This document shows, one piece after another, positions 58,764 through 64,000 of a stretch of 64,000 nucleotides of DNA (position 1 is its first letter; each line of letters starts with the position of its first letter). The notes below the pieces were generated by a model, which was not told the DNA's origin, made no database searches, and saw nothing but the letters and a program-made list of their open reading frames with translations. A program made the position numbers and the translations under genes. The stretch comes from Buddleja alternifolia (Eukaryota > Streptophyta > Magnoliopsida > Lamiales > Scrophulariaceae), in assembly GCA_019426215.1 (NCBI GenBank), contig CM033408.1, positions 25,213,953 through 25,277,952 of the forward strand. The letters run 5' to 3'.

Positions 58764-58948
58764 TATCTCGAAATAGTGAAACTGAATTTTTTTGAAAATC
58801 CCACTACATTAGTTTAGCCACACGAAACTCAATCCCACCATTGGGAAAAATGCCTCGATCCTCCTATCAATATCTTGATTACCACCCCCTCCGATCCTTC
58901 CAAAGCTAGAAATAACAATCTAAATCATATGATATATATATATATATA
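58764..58948 (-). repeat. Diverged direct copy of the PHYA leader region
   Basis: Same orientation as 55567-55815. Shared in order: CGAAATAGTGAAA, CCCACCATTGGGAAAAATG (versus CCCACCATGGGTAAAAG), then a 38-bp block (ATTACCACCCCCTCCGATCC... versus ATCACCGCCTCCTCTGATGC...) with about 79% identity by eye, then a (TA)n run. The protein-coding part is not duplicated here. Confidence 0.65.
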
Positions 58949-59261
58949 TAGTTGTGTAACGTTTTTTGTTACACACATAGATGTGTATCACATACATATA
59001 AGATGTGAAAATAGAAAAACTGTAATGTGTAAGAAAAAAATGAAAATTGTCTACAATATCTTAACCATTTATGCATACATTTATCACACATATGTACTAG
59101 TAATAAAAAGTGCTCCAAATTTGGTAATAGAAAATTTGAACTGCAAAAATTGAGAAACACCACACTCACAGCACGTCCCAAAGTCAAAAAAATACACATA
59201 TGACCAATCTAAAAGGGTGTTTAGATAAATTTATAAATTCTAAAAATATTTTAAATACACT

Positions 59262-59832
59262 TCACCCTTCCAAAATCTACTTTTTACCACTAACCCCCTT
59301 TAAAATTTAAAAAAGAGATTGTGCCCCCTAAAAAATTAAAATATGTAGCACTTTGCCCCAAATTAATGTTTAGATCATATTTTTGCTGGATTTTCAATCG
59401 AATATCAGTCATTATGAACTTGTAAGGTAATAAATGTCTCTTATGCAAATCAACTATGCTTTATAATGTATTTGGTGTCAAACGTGGTTAGGCAAAAACC
59501 TGTATTCTAAAATCAGCTAATGGGTTCTTGAAAAACATGAATTTCGAGACAAAATTTATGATTTATAAGGAAAAAAATATCTTAAAAAAATGTTTTGGTA
59601 CGAAGGTAAAAAAAATAACTTCCATATCCATACAAATAGACAAAGGCTGACATGTGGTTAAGATTCTAATAAAAATTTCATCAAATTTTACCTGAATATT
59701 GATTTTGGGGGCAAAGTGCTGCACATTTAAATTTTTGAGGAAGCATAATCTCTTTTTTTTTTTTTTTTTTAGTTTTGATGGGACTTTGTGCTAAAAGGAG
59801 AATTTTAGAGGGGGTGAAATGCACTTTGCCCC
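59262..59832. mobile_element. Fold-back element with CACTTTGCCCC arms
   Basis: The left arm (AATACACTTCACCCTTCCAA ... GCACTTTGCCCCAAATTAAT) is inverted in the right arm (ATATTGATTTTGGGGGCAAA ... GGGGGTGAAATGCACTT). Arms are about 110-140 bp; the centre is non-coding. A T-run lies in the right arm. No TSD was fixed. Confidence 0.7.
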
Positions 59833-61489
59833 AGATGATTTAGACAAGCTTAGTCAAACATACTCTAAGGCTTTGTGTTTTTTGGAGCACATTTTCATTT
59901 TTTTTATCACCAGAAAATAAAAATACTTACATCAAGCCAAATTCTACAGAAATACTCATTTTCAAATTCTACTACACATGTAACCACTCATCATTTCATC
60001 CATTCAATCATTTTACACATTTTTCTAATTAATTATATAAGTCAATTATCCAATTCATTCTATTTCTTACTTTATACTCTCTTTTTTTCCTATCATCATT
60101 ACATTTATAACTACTTCAATCATTTCATAAAACAAATCATAATAAAAATCTATTTTATATCACATTTACACAATTTTCAACCATTTCTTAAAAACACATT
60201 CAAACAAACCAAAAAAATCAATATTTTCACATGAATTTCTATAATATACATTCTCCAAAAAAGACTCAAAATTTGAGTTTTAAAACACAATCATACATAG
60301 CAAGTATCACGTAAAATTGTATAAGAAAAATATAACCTTGATCGAATCAAATTGAATTATACTTATCGTGTGATTAATATTTATTTTAAAAAGAATAACC
60401 ATTCAGAAAGAAAAGTTGGTAGTGTTGACAGTTTGGCAACTCCTTCTAATTCATATTCGATCTTTTATCCAAAATAGTGATCATGGTTTTATGATTATTG
60501 GCTAAATTGAGGAAGGATTGAGGCAACACAATTTAGATTTTCTATTACAAAATAGTGTTTCATCTTGTATTATATCAAGTATGCACGAGATGCATATAAA
60601 ATATTTTCCTAATATAAACATAACATGAAATATAGAGATCCTAAATATCATTTGGAAATGAAAAATCTCGAATGAATGCAATAGCATGTACAAATTATTG
60701 ACTACTAGTTTTATTTTATTTAATATGATAGCATTGATAGGTGTTTTTTTAACATCATGTGATGGAACCCCATAATTGTGGGGGATGAGATGTATTGGAG
60801 GGCCAAAGCGTTATGGTTGTCGCAGGAATTTCATTGAGATTGAAGAGGACTAGTGTTATCAAAAAGACTAATGGGATTTTGTCTGGAATCTCACCCACAT
60901 TTCACTTGTTTCTTTCCCCCATGCATTCTTGTTTTTTCCATTGGCCCTTTTTCACTTTCATAAAGGTTTTTTTTTTCAATTTTTTTTATTAAAAACAATT
61001 AAGATGTGTGAATTTCATAGTCACTATCCCAAGAAGTAGTGATTAATAGCCGCGAAATGCTCATTTCGCCAAAACTCGTTGGGAAATATACCTTAACTTT
61101 GTCCCTGCAGGCCCCACCGACATATTAAGAAATAAGTGATTATATCCACTAGATCAAATATTATAAGTTCGTTGTCAGCTCATAATACACATATGACGTG
61201 GTAAAAAGTCAGAGAATTTACCACTGGATAACCACAGTAGACCACTTCGATAAAGATTAATGTTATGATGTTAAGGACATTAGTCTTATGTTTTTTTTGT
61301 CCTCTGCCAAAGAATAATATGTCAAACATCTAACTTTTACTACTAATCTCCAAACCTAATCCATATTTCGAGCAAATAGAAAATTTAGGAGCGATATTAT
61401 TCCAAATGCCTAGTGCTATTATTGAATTAACAGATTTGAAGGGGTGTTAATGAAAAATAAAATATATTTTTCTCAAGTAAAATTTAAGG
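59833..61489. other. Intergenic, nothing recognised
   Basis: AT-rich DNA with small open frames (for example 59875-60234) that are compositional. No gene is supported. Confidence 0.5.
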
Positions 61490-61805
61490 TGCGGAATTTG
61501 CACTTTGCAGCCTGAAGATAGTCCTAATGTGCACATTGCACCCTCAAAACATAAAATAACACTTCACACCATCATGACACATAATTGTTGGTAGTTTTCG
61601 GCAAAAAAATAACCTTTAAAAAACACGATTTGTAGTATTTTCCAGGGGCAACGTCATCATATAATAAAAACTCTATTTTTAACAGATTCCTTTTTCCCTA
61701 TTTCGCCACATACATTTCAATTGAGAAAATTCATATATCACTCAAATTTGAAACATGCAAAAAACCCTTTCTCTACTTGTGAACTTATATATAAATAAAA
61801 TGCGT

Positions 61806-62160
61806 TTATTGCATAAGATTCTCCCGTGACAAGTGAAATCTGCGCCAAACACTACTGTGTTAATTTTTGCGAATCACCCCCTTGTGTTATTTTTTATTCT
61901 GCACACTTTCCCTTTTTTGGTATTTTGTTCATCATAAATGTCAATTCAAATGCATTTTTACCCCAAACATGTTTATAATAAATAAATAATTTAATTTGGG
62001 TTGAATCTAGAACATTTATGATGGAAAAAAACATAAAAAAAAATCAAAAAATGGAAAGTATGCAGAATAAAAAATAACATAAGGGGGTGATTAGCAAAAA
62101 AATTAACACAAGGGTATTTCGGGTTAGTTTCGCTTATCACAGGAGGATCTTATCCAATTA
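61806..62160. mobile_element. Nested fold-back MITE
   Basis: The arms GATTCTCCCGTGACAAG / CACCCCCTTGTGTTATTTTT and their inverses (AAAAATAACATAAGGGGGTG, CTTATCACAGGAGGATC) run about 120 bp each. This type resembles the element at 36718-37091 in its 'gap in alternating C-rich phrases' layout but has different ends. Confidence 0.7.
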
Positions 62161-62355
62161 TCCCAAATAAAATAGACTGCGTGTTTATCTTTGACGGAAC
62201 ACTATGAAGATTAACACTTCCCGATATACTTGCTAAATCTCGGTTTTGTATGTGATTTTGTTGGTTCGAATATCCAAGCTATGTAAAAAAAAAGATCTAA
62301 AAAATGAAAACATTTCTTAAACATGACAATATTGCCCTTGAGAAGGCAGAAATAA

Positions 62356-62953
62356 TTAGGGAAAATACTAAAAATCCCCTAAAATAGATTTTGTATCCAA
62401 AAATCATCAAAATATTTTTAAATCTAAAAAATGCATTGTACAAACTTTTCTTTCCAAAAAACCCCAAAAGTTAGGATTAACAACTTTTTGGACTAAATTA
62501 CCATTCATCTATGAAGTGAAGAATTGATCAAGGGATCTTTTCTTTTGAAATTATTTTATTTCAAATTTTTTAAATTGATATGTATAATACGAATTTTATT
62601 TTTCAATATTAAATATTTTTATATAATTTATTTTTTATTTTAATATGGTAATTATCTATAATAGTACAACTTTAAAAATATTAAAAAAAGTTGAAAATTT
62701 TAAGATTAAAATCATAATAGTACAATTATCAATATAAAAGTTTTAAGTAAATAAATTTCTACATGAAACTACAATTGATTAATTTTTAATTTAGATGCTT
62801 AAGGGAAATTAAGTCCATATATTTATCAACCCTAAATGTTGGGGTTTTTAGAAGAAAAGTTGGTGGAACGGATTTATTGGATTGAAAAATATTTTTATAA
62901 ATTTTTTGAATAAAAAAATTTAATTTAGTGGGGTTGTAGTAATTTTCCCAAAT
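62356..62953. mobile_element. Nested fold-back element with GGGAAAATACT ends
   Basis: The left arm (TTAGGGAAAATACTAAAAAT, AACTTTTCTTTCCAAAAAAC) is inverted on the right (GTTTTTAGAAGAAAAGTTGG, GTAGTAATTTTCCC). The centre is extremely AT-rich. Confidence 0.65.
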
Positions 62954-63101
62954 AAATTATTTAGGCCAGGAAAGAATGAGGGTGCAAACTGCCAACAGTT
63001 ATGTGTGTTTTCATGGTGTAAAGTGATATTTATATTTTGAGGGTGCAATGTGCACATTAAGATTATTTTGAGGGTGCAAATTGCAAAGTGCTAATTACCC
63101 C

Positions 63102-63842
63102 ACTAAGGTTAAACACCTGGGCCTGACTCCCATCATTGCACCCATATTAACGAATCATTTCTCGCATAGAGATTCCCCTTTCTCTTTTTGGTAAAATAAA
63201 ATAAAACGCAAAATTGAAAAATACGCCTTTGTTAAGACCCAAGTCTCGACTCTTGACAATAATGTTATTCTAATATCTGTATGTTCACAGATGACTAAAC
63301 ATGCACCTAAATGCATAATTATCAAAATGATACCTAGTGGATGATTTTTATTGATTTTCCATCATATATTATTGAAGGCTATAAATACCCTTGTGAAAAT
63401 AAACATGTACATAGACAAAAAAAAAAAGATTTCCATTTTTGAAAACATTTTTCAAATATGTCAAACAGGACTTTATATTATCATCAGATTCTCGTGAAGA
63501 ATCACTATCCTATAATTTTCTTACACGACAATCTTATTCTACAACTAATAACTTAAACTTTAAATTCGAATGCAAAAGCATTACACACTATCTTGTTATC
63601 AGGATTTTATATGATGATAATTAATTAATATACTCTTAATTTAGTAATTATTTACCTGTGAATATGTAAATGAGTGAATTATAAAATCACGTTAGATATT
63701 TTCGTTCAATGAGATGAAAATATACATTCAATGTTTTTCTCAATTTTCATTAGAAATTCAATATTATTTTAAAATAGACCATTCTATTTTGAGAAAAAAA
63801 AAATTTGTATGAACCTGACAATCATACATAATTAAACCATTG
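63102..63842. other. Intergenic, nothing recognised
   Basis: AT-rich; the open frame at 63439-63624 shows no family features. Confidence 0.5.
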
Positions 63843-64000
63843 AGGCTCTGTTTGTTTGCCAAGAAATGGTATCTAAAATGGCAGACTTTTGGTAATCTGA
63901 TTAGCAGAAATCTGATTCCGTTATAGTATTTGGTTGTCTATAAAAAAATAAGTAAGGAAATAGATTTTATTCCTTTTTATGTTTGGTTCAAACATAAATA
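63843..64000. mobile_element. Left end of a MITE cut by the window edge
   Basis: GGCTCTGTTTGTTTGCCAAG followed by ATCTGATT-rich sequence is a typical plant MITE start. The other end lies outside the window. Confidence 0.45.

Larger units (their letters stand above)
61490..63101. mobile_element. TIR element hosting two fold-back MITEs
   Basis: The left arm (TTTGCACTTTGCAGCC, AATGTGCACATTGCACCCTC) is inverted at the right end (GAGGGTGCAATGTGCACATT, GGGTGCAAATTGCAAAGTGC); arms are about 110 bp. Two further hairpin elements lie inside, at 61806-62160 and 62356-62953. There is no coding content. Confidence 0.7.

Noticed and set aside
59875..60234. A 119-codon plus-strand frame rich in Phe, His, Ile and Ser
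   Set aside because: Low-complexity translation of AT/CA-rich DNA; no domain, and the composition matches the non-coding surroundings.

Overview
The window looks like nuclear DNA of a eudicot plant. It is AT-rich, has GT-AG introns, is dense in transposons, and carries a four-exon phytochrome A gene with a leader intron. An asterid such as a Lamiales species is my guess; nothing here fixes the genus. I support three intact host genes, and the rest is mostly mobile DNA in several nested layers.

Left part (1-16 kb): intergenic DNA with small TIR elements; a CACTA element (3495-4300) sitting on the junction of a 148-bp tandem duplication; and a small secreted X8/CBM43 gene (7059-7561, minus) that only appears after splicing three exons by eye. 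Next come a minus-strand LTR whose promoter region holds 18 in-phase heat-shock-element pentamers (8808-9430), a gag-type remnant, a long plus-oriented LTR-like block (about 10.3-12.2 kb) and two 5'-truncated CACTA elements.

Middle part (16-37 kb): a complete but dead 14-kb Ty3/gypsy element of Tat/Retand type (16089-30098, minus, TSD CAGTG). It carries an antisense-strand extra ORF with its own TATA box. Three elements are inserted in it: a 2.9-kb hAT element filled by a giant head-to-head minisatellite palindrome, a 339-bp hAT MITE, and a Mutator-like element in the 5' LTR. About 0.4 kb further on is a young Ty1/copia element of Tork type (30518-36032, plus, TSD TCGTC) with three breaks in its polyprotein.

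Right part (37-64 kb): a TIR element split by a hAT element; a two-exon germin-like protein gene resembling the plasmodesmal GLP5/PDGLP1 group (40424-42409, plus); two SINEs of one family; several MITEs; and PHYA (49200-55015, minus), intact over four coding exons with a hAT element in its last intron. A diverged direct copy of the PHYA leader region lies 3.2 kb upstream. The end of the window is a nested set of fold-back elements.

The germin-like gene and PHYA are convergent, with stop codons 6.8 kb apart. Two of the three host genes belong to families with plasmodesmal members (X8/PDCB and PDGLP), but they lie 33 kb apart and no functional link can be read from the sequence. No RNA genes, CRISPR arrays or organellar genes were seen.
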